The notes: generated from the letters alone by a model not told the origin. 64,000 nucleotides of DNA from JASHVB01 sp049522565 (GCA_049522565.1 JBEKNT010000001.1:1-64000); one strand, 5' to 3'. Counted from the first letter of the stretch, positions 10,844 to 19,529 are shown. Numbers and translations are program-made.

Positions 10844-12021
10844 GCACCGATCGTGTCGGCATCATCGGGATTGGCCAGTCGGAGTTTCGGTCCCGCCGCG
10901 ATGATGCCAGTTATCCGGAGCTGGTGCGGGAAGGCGTCCTGCGGGCGATGCTCGACGCCGGGCTCGATTTCGATGCGATCGAGGCCGTCGTGTATTCGCT
11001 CTCGCCCGATGCGATGGTGGGCATCGGCAATGCCGAACGGCTGGGCGTGGATGCCGTGGGCGGGCGCAACAAGCCGTTTCTGCGCATCAACAATGGCGGG
11101 GCGACCGGCATTTCCGCGGTCGCCGCGGCGTATTACCACGTGGCATCCGGCATGTTCGACGTCGTGCTGACCGCGGGCGCCGACAAGATCGGCGAGTGCG
11201 GCGATTCGCAGACCGTGCTGAACAAGATCTGGGATCCCAGCTACGAACGTCCGCTGCCGCTCGGCACCATCAACATGCTGGCGATGTCGGCGGTGCGCTA
11301 CATGCAGCGCTACGGCATGACTGAGCAAGACATGGCGCGCGTCACGGTCAAGAACCGCCGCCAGGCGGCGCTGAATCCCAAGGCACATCTGCGCAAGATC
11401 GTGACGATCGACGATGTGATGGCGTCGCGCACCATCTCCTGGCCGATCAAACTGCTGGATTGCTGTCCGCAATCGTCCGGCGGCGCGGCGATGGTGCTGG
11501 CGTCCGAGCGTTTCATCCGCGATAACCGCCTGGATGCGGTGTGGATCACCGGCGTCGGCCATTCGGCGGAGACCTATTGGATGGGCGATCGCATGGGGAA
11601 CAACCCGACGGCAGAGCATGCCAACGCCTATGCCCTCGGCCGTTCGTTCGAGAAATCCTACCGAATGGCCGGCATCACCGACCCGGCGCGGCAGGTGCAC
11701 GTGGCCGAGTTGTACGCGCCGTTCAGCAATACCGAATTCCACGCCATCGATGCTGCGCAACTGGTGGCTCGGCCAGGCGAATCGATTGCGCGGCTGCGCG
11801 ACGGCGAGTTTGAGCTCGGCGGACGCATCCCGGTGAATCCGTCCGGCGGCACGCTCTGCACCAATGCGATCGCGGTCACCGCCATGGCGCGGGTTGCCGA
11901 GGTGGCCCTGCAAGTCTGGGGGCGCGCGGGCGACCATCAGGTGACGGGTGCCCGGCTGGGCATCGCCAGCGGCAACGGCGGCGACCACCAGATCTTCGGT
12001 ACCATGGTGATCGAGGCGTAG
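10840..12021 (+). CDS. Second thiolase-fold protein (SCP2/Ltp2-like), nucleophile Cys absent
   Basis: 393 residues, starting within the stop of the preceding gene (ATGA). Lipid-transfer/thiolase family: GIIGIGQSEF at the N-terminus, FLRINNGGATGISAVAAAYY at the position where thiolases carry VNNxCSTG, AAMVLASERFI, and IPVNPSGGTLCTNA near the C-terminus. The catalytic Cys is replaced by Gly/Ala (NNGGATG). It is a paralogue of its neighbour, and the tight coupling suggests a hetero-oligomer with the DUF35 protein encoded 14 bases downstream. A retro-aldolase or acyl-transfer role is plausible; a classic thiolytic mechanism is not. Confidence 0.8.
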   Translation: MSTDRVGIIGIGQSEFRSRRDDASYPELVREGVLRAMLDAGLDFDAIEAVVYSLSPDAMVGIGNAERLGVDAVGGRNKPFLRINNGGATGISAVAAAYYHVASGMFDVVLTAGADKIGECGDSQTVLNKIWDPSYERPLPLGTINMLAMSAVRYMQRYGMTEQDMARVTVKNRRQAALNPKAHLRKIVTIDDVMASRTISWPIKLLDCCPQSSGGAAMVLASERFIRDNRLDAVWITGVGHSAETYWMGDRMGNNPTAEHANAYALGRSFEKSYRMAGITDPARQVHVAELYAPFSNTEFHAIDAAQLVARPGESIARLRDGEFELGGRIPVNPSGGTLCTNAIAVTAMARVAEVALQVWGRAGDHQVTGARLGIASGNGGDHQIFGTMVIEA

Positions 12022-12035
12022 CCGAAGAGTTTTCA

Positions 12036-12509
12036 ATGAACGGGGTGCAGATCATGGAACTGCTGGGACGTCAGGAAGTCTGGAATATCACCTACGATCA
12101 CGCGATCGGCGAAACCGCGAGCTGGTTCTATACGCGCATCCGCGACGAGGCGGCGATCTATGGGCGGCGCTGCGCCAAGACCGGCCGTGTGCTGGTGCCG
12201 CCGCGGTCGTTCTCGGATGAGACGCTGTTGCCGACCACCGAATGGGTGAAGGTCGGCCCCGGCGGGCGCATCGAGGCGTTCACCATGGTGTATGAGCGCT
12301 TCAACAACCTGCCGGAGCCGCCGTACGCGTTCGGCTATGTCCTGCTGGACGGTGCCGACACTGCGTTGGGCGGCTTCTTCAAGGGCATCGACCTGACCGA
12401 TCCGCACGCGGCGGCAGAAAAACTGCAAATCGGGACGCGGGTGACGACGACGTTTGCCGCCGAACGCAAAGGCGAAATGCTCGATTTCTGGTTCGAGATC
12501 GCCGGGTAG
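12036..12509 (+). CDS. DUF35-type OB-fold protein, zinc ribbon degenerate
   Basis: 157 residues; GAAGAG precedes the ATG by 6 bases. The layout is that of DUF35 proteins: an N-terminal helix, a short ribbon, then an OB-fold (about residues 70-155, including RIEAFTMVYERFN and FGYVLLDGADTALGGFFKGID). In most relatives the ribbon has two CxxC pairs. Here only RRCAKTGRVLVPPRSFSDE remains, with a single Cys, so zinc binding is probably lost. DUF35 proteins partner thiolase-fold enzymes and bind the CoA substrate, as with ChsH2/Ltp2 or the accessory subunits of archaeal thiolases. Last gene of the plus operon; only two bases separate its end from the convergent gene at 12512. Confidence 0.82.
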   Translation: MNGVQIMELLGRQEVWNITYDHAIGETASWFYTRIRDEAAIYGRRCAKTGRVLVPPRSFSDETLLPTTEWVKVGPGGRIEAFTMVYERFNNLPEPPYAFGYVLLDGADTALGGFFKGIDLTDPHAAAEKLQIGTRVTTTFAAERKGEMLDFWFEIAG

Positions 12510-12511
12510 AA

Positions 12512-13732
12512 TTACGCCGGCACGAGCGGGCAGCCGAGCAATGCCGGTGGCGGAAAGGCCTCCGGGCTCGGAATGGTGGCGAGCCGATCGAACAGGTCCC
12601 ACTTCTGCTTGCTCTGGGACGGCGTCTTTACCTGCCACAAATACATTGTGTGCGGCACGCAGCCGTTTGCCTGGATCCGCACGTTCTTGTTGTAGAAGTC
12701 GTTCAGCGGCGTTGCGTGCATCTTTGCCGCCACGGCGTCGGCGTCCAGGGTATTCGCCGCCTTCACCGCCTTCAGCCAGTGCAGCACGCCGGCATAGCAG
12801 CCGGCGTTATATTCGTTTGGCGGCGCCTGCATCTTCGCCGCATAGCGCTCGGTCCAGGCTCGGGTTTCCGGCGACAGGTCCCAATAGAATGAGTTGGTCA
12901 GCACCAGGCCCTGGCAGACGTCCTGGCCCAGCGACAGCACGTCCCCGACGATCATCAGCAGGGTGGCCAGGCGTTGACTGCTCTTGGCGATGCCGAACTC
13001 CGCAGCCTGCTTGATGCAGTTCTGTAGATCGGTGCCGGCGTTGGCCAGTCCGATGACCTTCGCACCCGATGCCTTCGCCTGCACCAGATAGCTGGAGAAG
13101 TCCGCGGTGCCGAGCGGCGCGCGTGTGCTGCCCAGCACCTTGCCGCCGGCGGCCTTCACGAACTCCTCGGTATTGGCTTGCAGCGAAGCGCCGAACTCAT
13201 AGTCGGCGGTGATGAAGAACCAGGTGTCGCCGCCGGCCCTGGACAAGGCGCCGCCGACGCCTTTGGCCAGCGCGTAGGTATCCGCGGCGAACTGGAAGCC
13301 ATACGGCGAGCATTGCTTGCCGATGAAGACCGTTGCGGTCGGCGTGCTCATCAGGAAGATGCGCTTCTTGTCCCGGGCAACCTGCTGGATGGCGAGCCCG
13401 GCCGAGGTGGCCGCGCCATCGGCCAGCACATCCACCCCCTTGTCGTCGATCCATTCACGCGCCAGGGCGCCCGCGACATCCGCCTTGTTCTGATCGTCGC
13501 CCTGCATCACCTCGATCGGCCGGCCGAGCACTGAGCCGCCGAAATCTGCCACCGCCATCTCGGCGGTCACCCGGCTACCGGGGCCACCGACATTTCGATA
13601 GGGTCCCCCGACGTCGCTGAGCAATCCGATCTTTACCGAGACGGATGAACTCTGAGCGCGCAGCAAGCCGGGACGTGCAAGCGGCGCGGCGGCGAGCGCG
13701 CCGAGTGCGGCGCGGCGTGTGATCCTGGTCAT
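12512..13732 (-). CDS. ABC transporter substrate-binding protein, branched-chain amino acid type
   Basis: 406 residues, periplasmic type I binding protein (LivJ/Peripla_BP_6 family). The N-terminus MTRITRRAALGALAAAPLAR has a twin arginine and a hydrophobic stretch ending near LLRAQSS, a Tat leader. The mature protein starts VKIGLLSDVGGPYRNVGG and contains GDDQNKADVA and the phrase VIGLANAGTDLQNCIKQA typical of the family. GGGGGAG precedes the ATG. Many alphaproteobacterial relatives bind aromatic acids rather than amino acids, which would fit the island. No permease or ATPase gene of this system is in the window, so the partner must lie elsewhere. Last gene of the minus-strand operon. Confidence 0.9.
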   Translation of the reverse strand: MTRITRRAALGALAAAPLARPGLLRAQSSSVSVKIGLLSDVGGPYRNVGGPGSRVTAEMAVADFGGSVLGRPIEVMQGDDQNKADVAGALAREWIDDKGVDVLADGAATSAGLAIQQVARDKKRIFLMSTPTATVFIGKQCSPYGFQFAADTYALAKGVGGALSRAGGDTWFFITADYEFGASLQANTEEFVKAAGGKVLGSTRAPLGTADFSSYLVQAKASGAKVIGLANAGTDLQNCIKQAAEFGIAKSSQRLATLLMIVGDVLSLGQDVCQGLVLTNSFYWDLSPETRAWTERYAAKMQAPPNEYNAGCYAGVLHWLKAVKAANTLDADAVAAKMHATPLNDFYNKNVRIQANGCVPHTMYLWQVKTPSQSKQKWDLFDRLATIPSPEAFPPPALLGCPLVPA

Positions 13733-13755
13733 GTCTCCCCCTTGATGCGATCCGG

Positions 13756-14790
13756 TCAGACCGTGATGCGGTAGAATCGCGCCGCCGTGTCATGGAACAA
13801 CGCGCGGCGCTCGTCGGCAGAGGCACCGGCGGCCAGGCGTTTGAACGCATTCCACAGCACCGGATAGCTGCACATCGCCTTGTCCACCGGGAAGTTGCTC
13901 TCGAACATGCAGCGGTCGGCGCCGAACGCCTCGATGCAGGCGTGCATCCAAGGCTGCCAGGCCGACGCGAGTTCCCCGGACGATGGCGGCAGCACCTGGT
14001 GGTGAAAATCGAACCCGTTGACTGCCATGGCGAGACCGCCGAGCTTGACGTGGACATTCGGGCATGTGGCGAGCCATCGCATGCTGTCATGCCACGCGGC
14101 AAAGACTTCGTGGCGCGTGCCGCGATACGGGCCGACGCCGAGCGGACCGCCGACATGATTGATGACGATCGGTGTTGCAGGATAGGCGCGCGCCAGGTCC
14201 AGCAGTTCGCCAAGCTGTGTGTGATACAGCCACGCATCGAAACTCAGGCCGTATTTCCCAAGGCGGGCGAACCCGGCCCGAAACGCCGGATCGCCCATCA
14301 AGCCCAGCGGCGGCGGCGTCGAAATGCTGGCCAGGAAGTCGGGGTGGCGCGCGGTCACCTGGCGGATGCCGCGAAAGCGACCGCCGGCCGCAGCGACATG
14401 CGCCTCGAGCACCGCGTCGACCTGCGCGCCGGCACGGAAATCGACATGCCCGACGATAGCGGCGCAGACCCGCGTGCGAGTCGCGCGTCGTTCGGCCTCC
14501 GCGGCGACCGACGCGACGAACTCCGTCTCGCCAACCGGACGCATCTCCTCCGGTCCGTCGGGGCGATAGGCCCAGAAGCATTGCAGGAACACCGTCGCGA
14601 CGATGTTGTGGCCGGCGTTCAGATCGGTCAGCAGCTCGTCCAGGTAGTACTTGCTGCCCGGGCGGTCCCACAGGTGATGGTGCGGATCGACGATCGGCAG
14701 GTCGGGATGCAGAATGTCCTCGTGCAACTTCGCAAGCCACGCCGGATTTGGATTCGGATGCTCCACGACGGATGGCTGCATTGGCGGCAT
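13756..14790 (-). CDS. Amidohydrolase family 2 (metal-dependent TIM-barrel hydrolase)
   Basis: 344 residues from the ATG at 14790, which has GAGGAG about 10 bases upstream; it starts just inside the end of the dioxygenase gene, so the two are translationally coupled. The motif IVDPHHHLWDRPGSKYYLDE near residue 30 is the metal site of the family 2 amidohydrolases (LigI-, fuconolactonase- and decarboxylase-like). Later family features are PIVINHVGGPLGVGPYRG and FGADRCMFESNFPVDK, the barrel-end loop with the catalytic Asp region. Likely a lactone or ring hydrolase, or a non-oxidative decarboxylase, for a product of the neighbouring oxygenases (inference). Cytoplasmic. Confidence 0.87.
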   Translation of the reverse strand: MPPMQPSVVEHPNPNPAWLAKLHEDILHPDLPIVDPHHHLWDRPGSKYYLDELLTDLNAGHNIVATVFLQCFWAYRPDGPEEMRPVGETEFVASVAAEAERRATRTRVCAAIVGHVDFRAGAQVDAVLEAHVAAAGGRFRGIRQVTARHPDFLASISTPPPLGLMGDPAFRAGFARLGKYGLSFDAWLYHTQLGELLDLARAYPATPIVINHVGGPLGVGPYRGTRHEVFAAWHDSMRWLATCPNVHVKLGGLAMAVNGFDFHHQVLPPSSGELASAWQPWMHACIEAFGADRCMFESNFPVDKAMCSYPVLWNAFKRLAAGASADERRALFHDTAARFYRITV

Positions 14791-14803
14791 GACCTGTGGC
14801 TCC

Positions 14804-15700
14804 TCAGGCGGCCAGAACGGGCTGCGTTCCGACGATGGTGGTGCGGTGCATGACCCGCCGCTCACGCGGGTCGTGCGGTGTTACCTGGTGCATCGTGCAG
14901 CGGTTGTCCCACATCACGACATCGTCCGGTTGCCAGTGATGGCGATAGACGAAGCGGGGCTGCGCGGCGAAGGCGGTCAGCGCGTCGATGAGACTCTTGC
15001 CGTCTTGCGCGCTCATGCCCTCGATCTCGTCGTTGTAGATCGGGCTGATGTACAGCGACTCCCGGCCGGTCACCGGATGCCGGCGCACCATCGGCTGCCA
15101 GACCGGCGGCATGGCGGCCTTTTCTTCCTCGGTCAGCGGCTTCAGCGAGGCCAGCGTGTGCAGATGGCCGAAATTGTGCCGCGCCTTGCGTCCCTGCACC
15201 TGGCGCTTGAGCGAGTCCGGCAGGGCCTCGTAAACGGCGTACATATTGGTGAACTGCGTTTCGCCGCCGGTGCGGCTGACTTCCACGCCGTGCAGCAGCG
15301 CACCGGTGCACGGGATGGCGCGGTAGCTGCTGTCGGTGTGCCAGAACTGCGCCAGCGCGACCTGCTGCACCGTCGGGTGCTCCGGCGGCATCAGATTGCC
15401 GTCGTCGTCCACGTTGGAGACGCGGAATATCTCCGGCACGCGGCTGGAGCGGATGATCTTCTGATGAAACAGCTCCGGCTCGCCGAAGCTTCGCGTGAAC
15501 GCCACATGCTCCGCGTCGGTGATGTGCTGCGCGGGGAACACCAGCACCAGATGCTGCATCCAGGCGTCATGCACGGCCTTGAAGCTGTCCGGACCCAGCG
15601 GCGCACGCATGTCGACGCCGCGCACCTCCGCGCCAAGCGCGGGATGCAGCGGGCGAACCGTCAGCCGGTCCGCAACGGTTTTTCCCCCCGAGGATGCCAT
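14804..15700 (-). CDS. TauD/TfdA-family 2-oxoglutarate dioxygenase
   Basis: 298 residues. Iron ligands are visible as FWHTDSSY (His121, Asp123) and the distal His271 in NRCTMHQVTPHD, followed by an Arg-rich stretch that should bind 2-oxoglutarate. GGETQFTNMYAVYEAL and the start LTVRPLHPALGAEVRGVD are typical of the family. AAGG precedes the ATG by about 9 bases. Members hydroxylate sulfonates, aryloxyacids or similar substrates, often to trigger loss of a side group. Second gene of the minus operon, after the bicupin protein and before the amidohydrolase. Substrate not deducible. Confidence 0.9.
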   Translation of the reverse strand: MASSGGKTVADRLTVRPLHPALGAEVRGVDMRAPLGPDSFKAVHDAWMQHLVLVFPAQHITDAEHVAFTRSFGEPELFHQKIIRSSRVPEIFRVSNVDDDGNLMPPEHPTVQQVALAQFWHTDSSYRAIPCTGALLHGVEVSRTGGETQFTNMYAVYEALPDSLKRQVQGRKARHNFGHLHTLASLKPLTEEEKAAMPPVWQPMVRRHPVTGRESLYISPIYNDEIEGMSAQDGKSLIDALTAFAAQPRFVYRHHWQPDDVVMWDNRCTMHQVTPHDPRERRVMHRTTIVGTQPVLAA

Positions 15701-15734
15701 GGCCGGTCCCTTCTTGCGGATAGAAGCTGCGGTG

Positions 15735-16691
15735 CTAGCCGGGGTGTTCGGCGAACTCGAACCCCATTGCCCGCGTGTGATAGTAGATGCCGCCGTCCTG
15801 CACGATCAGGAAAAGCGCCTGCGCATTGCCGCCATTGTGGTGCGAGTGCACGGACACCGGCGGGGTGATCGTCGTGGCCCAGGGCGCCCAGTCCTTGCGT
15901 TTGCCGTCGATCACCGAAAAGCAGCGATCGCCCTCGATGATCAGCGACACCGCGACCGAATTATGCCGGTGCGGTCGTTGCACGACCCCGCCCGGCAGAG
16001 AGTTCATCGCCACCGTCAGGGTCGGCAGGATATTGCGCGTCGCCTCCTGGCGTTCCGCGGAAAAGATCAATGCCGATCCGGCGATTTCCTCGTTGCGGCC
16101 GACCTCATAGAGTTGCGCGATCTGCCGCGCGATCTCCGCCGCCCGATAGTGCACGAGTTCGGTCGGCGCGCGTCCTTGCGCCGGCGCGCGCAGATTTTCG
16201 AACGCAAGCTGCGGCTCGTTGGTGACCAGCCACAGCACGGCGTCCCCATCGCCGGCCACATAGGTCGCCGGCTCCCCGCCGGGCAGGATGAACAGATCGC
16301 CCGCACCCCATGCGATGTCCTCGCCGGCGCACTGTGTCGTGCCGCGGCCCTGGATCACATAGGCCATCACCCCGCTGGCGACAAAATCGGTCGTCAGGCT
16401 TTCGCCGGCACGGATCCTGGCATAGCGCGCCAGCACCAGCGGCGTCGTCGCCGGGAACCCGCACGCCAACTCCGCCGAAATGTCGCAGGAGATGAGTCCG
16501 GTCGGCGTCGCCGGGTCGAGCGCCCTGGCCGGCTCCGCGGCGAAGATCCGATCCGGCACCGGCGGCAACTGTATGTTGAATGCGTTGCCGGTGTTGAAGA
16601 ACCTGCCGCGCGCCTCTGCCCGGCTGGTTGGCGCCGAGGGACGTTGCGCGGGCATTTCCGCAATGCTGCGTGGCCGCAGGTCATCGGGCAT
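15735..16691 (-). CDS. Bicupin dioxygenase, gentisate 1,2-dioxygenase-like
   Basis: 318 residues from the ATG at 16691 (GGGAGGGAG upstream); the reading frame is open up to 16814 but that stretch contains the operator and is not coding. Two cupin domains: the first, around RYARIRAGESLTTDF to AGDLFILPGGEPATY, has lost most metal ligands. The second has HRHNSVAVSLIIEG with the His-x-His...Glu set and VSVHSHHNGG. This order resembles gentisate and 1-hydroxy-2-naphthoate ring-cleavage dioxygenases. As first gene of the operon, followed by a TauD-type oxygenase and an amidohydrolase, it suggests ring opening of an aromatic acid (inference). The 19-base palindrome is about 80 bases upstream of the start. 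Confidence 0.82.
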   Translation of the reverse strand: MPDDLRPRSIAEMPAQRPSAPTSRAEARGRFFNTGNAFNIQLPPVPDRIFAAEPARALDPATPTGLISCDISAELACGFPATTPLVLARYARIRAGESLTTDFVASGVMAYVIQGRGTTQCAGEDIAWGAGDLFILPGGEPATYVAGDGDAVLWLVTNEPQLAFENLRAPAQGRAPTELVHYRAAEIARQIAQLYEVGRNEEIAGSALIFSAERQEATRNILPTLTVAMNSLPGGVVQRPHRHNSVAVSLIIEGDRCFSVIDGKRKDWAPWATTITPPVSVHSHHNGGNAQALFLIVQDGGIYYHTRAMGFEFAEHPG

Positions 16692-16769
16692 TGGGCACTC
16701 CCTCCCGGGTGCCTGGTCCCCGGCACCCGCCCGGGGAGGATCGGCGCCCAGGGGATCGCTGTCAAGACA

Positions 16770-16788
16770 ATCCGAATAATATTCGGAT
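16770..16788. promoter_or_regulatory. Candidate TetR operator, site B
   Basis: ATCCGAATAATATTCGGAT, a perfect 19-base odd-centred palindrome, lying between the stop of the SDR gene (16827) and the start of the bicupin operon (16691, minus). A TTGACA on the minus strand (16765-16760) is next to it but has no convincing -10. Its central 13 bases are identical to site A. Confidence 0.72.
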
Positions 16789-16826
16789 AATCGGTAGCCC
16801 GGTGCCTGCCGCATCCCGGCCCGGGC

Positions 16827-17732
16827 TCAGACCGGATCCCAGGGAAACGCCTGCTCGGAGGTATCGAGCGGCATGAAGGCCGCCCGCAACGCCGGCGCCG
16901 CGTGTTCGGCGATCGTCTCCGGCGTCCAGCCCTCGGCACGGTGCACGATGCGGATCGGACGCGGCGAACTGAACAGGTAGATCTCGTTCATGCGCGTGCC
17001 GAACACCTGGCCGGTGACGTCTTTCGCGGCATCCGAGGCAAGAAACACGGCCAGCGGCGCATTCTTGTCCGGCGTCATGCGCTGTAGCTTCTCCACCGCC
17101 GCCTGTTGCTCCGGCGTGGCGGCCGGAATGGAACTGGTCATGCGGCTCCATGCCCAGGGCGACAGACAGTTCGAGCGGACGTTGTAGCGCTGCATGTCGA
17201 GCGCGATCGATTTCGACAGCGCCGTGATGCCGAGCTTGGCTGCCGCGTAATTCGCCTGGCCCACATTGCCGATCAGCCCGGACGTGCTGGTGATGTGGAC
17301 GAAAGCCCCGCTCTCCTGCTTGCGGAAATGCTCGGCTGCGGCGCGGCTGACGAAGAAGCTGCCGTTCAGGTGCACGGCAATCACGGCCAGCCAGTCATCC
17401 GCGCTCATCCGATGGAAGATGCCGTCGCGCAGGATCCCCGCATTGTTCACCACCGCGTCGATACGCCCGAAATGATCGAGCGCCGCCTGGATGATCCGTT
17501 GCGCGGACCCCCATTCGGCAACGGACTCCGTGCTGATTTCCGCGGCACCACCGCCCTGCCGGATGATGTCCCTGGTCTGCTGCGCCGGCGTCACCGAACC
17601 GCCGCCACCGGTCAGGGAGGCGCCGATATCGGCGACGATCACCTTGGCCCCGGCCGCCGCCATCATGATCGCAATCTCCCGGCCGATGCCACCGCCGGCG
17701 CCGGTGACCACGACAACCTTGCCTTCCATCAT
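16827..17732 (-). CDS. SDR dehydrogenase, related to 3-hydroxyacyl-CoA dehydrogenase of MFE-2
   Basis: 301 residues from the ATG at 17732. A GTG at 17741 with GGGGAG 8 bases upstream is an equally good start, and the frame is open to 17819, but that longer form would run over the operator at 17812. SDR motifs: cofactor site VVVVTGAGGGIG (residues 6-17), NNAG, and the catalytic ITSTSGLIGNVGQANYAAAK with Ser, Tyr and Lys. The segment GASLTGGGGSVTPAQQT and ILRDGIFHRMSADDW resemble the dehydrogenase half of peroxisomal multifunctional enzyme 2. Predicted step: NAD-dependent oxidation of a 3-hydroxyacyl-CoA. Divergent from the second ligase. Confidence 0.87.
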   Translation of the reverse strand: MMEGKVVVVTGAGGGIGREIAIMMAAAGAKVIVADIGASLTGGGGSVTPAQQTRDIIRQGGGAAEISTESVAEWGSAQRIIQAALDHFGRIDAVVNNAGILRDGIFHRMSADDWLAVIAVHLNGSFFVSRAAAEHFRKQESGAFVHITSTSGLIGNVGQANYAAAKLGITALSKSIALDMQRYNVRSNCLSPWAWSRMTSSIPAATPEQQAAVEKLQRMTPDKNAPLAVFLASDAAKDVTGQVFGTRMNEIYLFSSPRPIRIVHRAEGWTPETIAEHAAPALRAAFMPLDTSEQAFPWDPV

Positions 17733-17811
17733 GCCTGCCACGCGCACATCTCCCCACATCCAGGTCGCGGGGTCAGATTGACAGGCGATACCGGCTCTCG
17801 CAACGTCAGTC

Positions 17812-17826
17812 CTGAACAAAATTCGG
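17812..17826. promoter_or_regulatory. Candidate TetR operator, degenerate site C
   Basis: CTGAACAAAATTCGG matches CCGAATAATATTCGG in 12 of 15 positions and lies between the divergent SDR (17732, minus) and acyl-CoA ligase (17870, plus). One half-site is perfect, the other has two changes and the centre one. Confidence 0.45.
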
Positions 17827-17869
17827 GTTTTGCGCCTGGACCGACCAAGGGAGGGACGGGATTCCGACC

Positions 17870-19492
17870 ATGTTGGGACTCAACCTCGACTATCCGCTGC
17901 TGCTGTCCACGGTGATCGAGCATGCCGCCACGACGTTCGCCGCGACGCCGATCGTGTCGTGCAGCCGTGGCGAAACAGTGCGCAGCGATTATCGCACCGC
18001 CGCCGCGCGTGCCCGGCGGCTTGCGTCGTCGTTGCAACGTGTCGGGCTGGAGACCGGCGGGTTCGTCGGTTCGCTGGCCTGGAACACGCACCGGCATTTT
18101 GAACTATTCTATGGTGTCAGCGGGATCGGCGGCGTTTTGCATACCGCCAATCCTCGTCTGCCGCTGGAGCAAATCCTCTATACGATCAACTTTACCGGCT
18201 ACCGCACGCTGTTCATCGACGCCGATACGGTCGCGCTGGCAGAGCAATTGGCGCCGCGCCTGGAAGCGGTGGACCGGTTCATCGTGATGGCCGCGCGGCC
18301 GGACATGCCGGCGACCGACCTGCCGAACGTGCAGTGCTACGAGGACCTGATCGACGCTGGTGACGAGACGTTCGTGTGGCCCGCGCTGGACGAACGTGCC
18401 GCCTGCGCGCTTTGCTTTACCTCCGGCACGACAGGCCAGCCGAAGGGCGCACTCTACTCCCATCGCGGGACCGTGCTCTCGGCAATGTCTACCGGCGGTG
18501 GCAACGGATGGGCGCTGTCGGCCAACGACTGCATCCTTGCCATTCCCGGCTTCTTCCACTGCAACGGCTGGGCGGTGCCGTTCCTCGGGCCGATGTACGG
18601 CGCGAAGCTCGTCATGCCCGGCCGCCGCGCCGATAGCGCCTGGCTCCACAGCCTGATCGTGCAGGAGGATGTCACGGTCGCTGCCGCCGTGCCGACGATC
18701 TGGTTGGGCATGCTGGATTATTGTCGGGCGACCGGCCAGGCACTTGGCCGGCTCAATCGCATATTCTCCGGTGGTACTGCTCCTCCGGCGAGCATGATCG
18801 AGACGTATCTGCGTGATTACCGCGTTCGCACGTCGCATGGCTGGGGCATGACCGAGACGACGCATGGTGCGACCATCTCCTGCGCACCGCATGACCAGCC
18901 CGTTGATGCCGCGGTGGCAGCGATGCGGACCCAGGGCAAGCCGCTGTACGGCAACGAGATCCGCATTGTTGACGAGACCGGAAAACCGCTGCCGCGCGAT
19001 GGCGCGACGCCAGGACATCTGCAATGCCGGGGGCATTGGATCGCCGGCGCCTATTTTCGCCGGCCCGATCTGACGCTGCGGACCGCGGATGGCTGGATGC
19101 CGACCGGCGATGTCGCGGTGATCGATCCCGACAACACACTGCATATCGTCGATCGCGCCAAGGATGTCATCAAGTCAGGCGGCGAATGGATCAGCTCCCA
19201 GGCCCTGGAGGAAGCTGCGATGCGGCATCCGGCGGTGCAAGAGGCTGCGGTGATCGCCATCTCGCATCCACGCTGGCAGGAGCGGCCGTTGCTGATCGTA
19301 GTGATGCAGCCGGACGCCGAAGGCTCTGCCGGGGAATTGCGCGCGCACTTGCTTGGATGCGTGCCGAAATGGTGGCTGCCGGAGTCGATTGCGTTCGTAG
19401 AGGACTTGCCGCACGGCCCGACCGGGAAGTTGCAGAAGGAGGAACTCCGTCGTCGGGTTGCCGATGGAACGATTGCCCCGGTGCCATTCTGA
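17870..19492 (+). CDS. Acyl-CoA synthetase (medium/long-chain type)
   Basis: 540 residues, a second ANL-superfamily enzyme, not closely similar to the one at 6153. It has a canonical phosphate loop FTSGTTGQPKGALYSHR, the aromatic-rich FFHCNGWAVPF, GWGMTETTHGATI, GWMPTGDVAVID, RAKDVIKSGGEWIS and the C-terminal catalytic lysine in GPTGKLQKEELR. This set is typical of medium-chain fatty-acyl-CoA or cinnamate-type ligases in alphaproteobacteria. GGGAGGGACGGGAT lies upstream of the ATG. Divergent from the SDR, with the degenerate palindrome between them. It probably activates an acid intermediate so that it can enter beta-oxidation-like steps with the SDR (inference). Confidence 0.92.
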   Translation: MLGLNLDYPLLLSTVIEHAATTFAATPIVSCSRGETVRSDYRTAAARARRLASSLQRVGLETGGFVGSLAWNTHRHFELFYGVSGIGGVLHTANPRLPLEQILYTINFTGYRTLFIDADTVALAEQLAPRLEAVDRFIVMAARPDMPATDLPNVQCYEDLIDAGDETFVWPALDERAACALCFTSGTTGQPKGALYSHRGTVLSAMSTGGGNGWALSANDCILAIPGFFHCNGWAVPFLGPMYGAKLVMPGRRADSAWLHSLIVQEDVTVAAAVPTIWLGMLDYCRATGQALGRLNRIFSGGTAPPASMIETYLRDYRVRTSHGWGMTETTHGATISCAPHDQPVDAAVAAMRTQGKPLYGNEIRIVDETGKPLPRDGATPGHLQCRGHWIAGAYFRRPDLTLRTADGWMPTGDVAVIDPDNTLHIVDRAKDVIKSGGEWISSQALEEAAMRHPAVQEAAVIAISHPRWQERPLLIVVMQPDAEGSAGELRAHLLGCVPKWWLPESIAFVEDLPHGPTGKLQKEELRRRVADGTIAPVPF

Positions 19493-19529
19493 TGCGGAAC
19501 CGGACCGAAAATCCCGGGCCGTTACACTA

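Noticed and set aside
9704..12021. Ordinary acetyl-CoA acetyltransferases
   Set aside because: Both proteins lack the nucleophile Cys motif, so thiolytic function is not supported.
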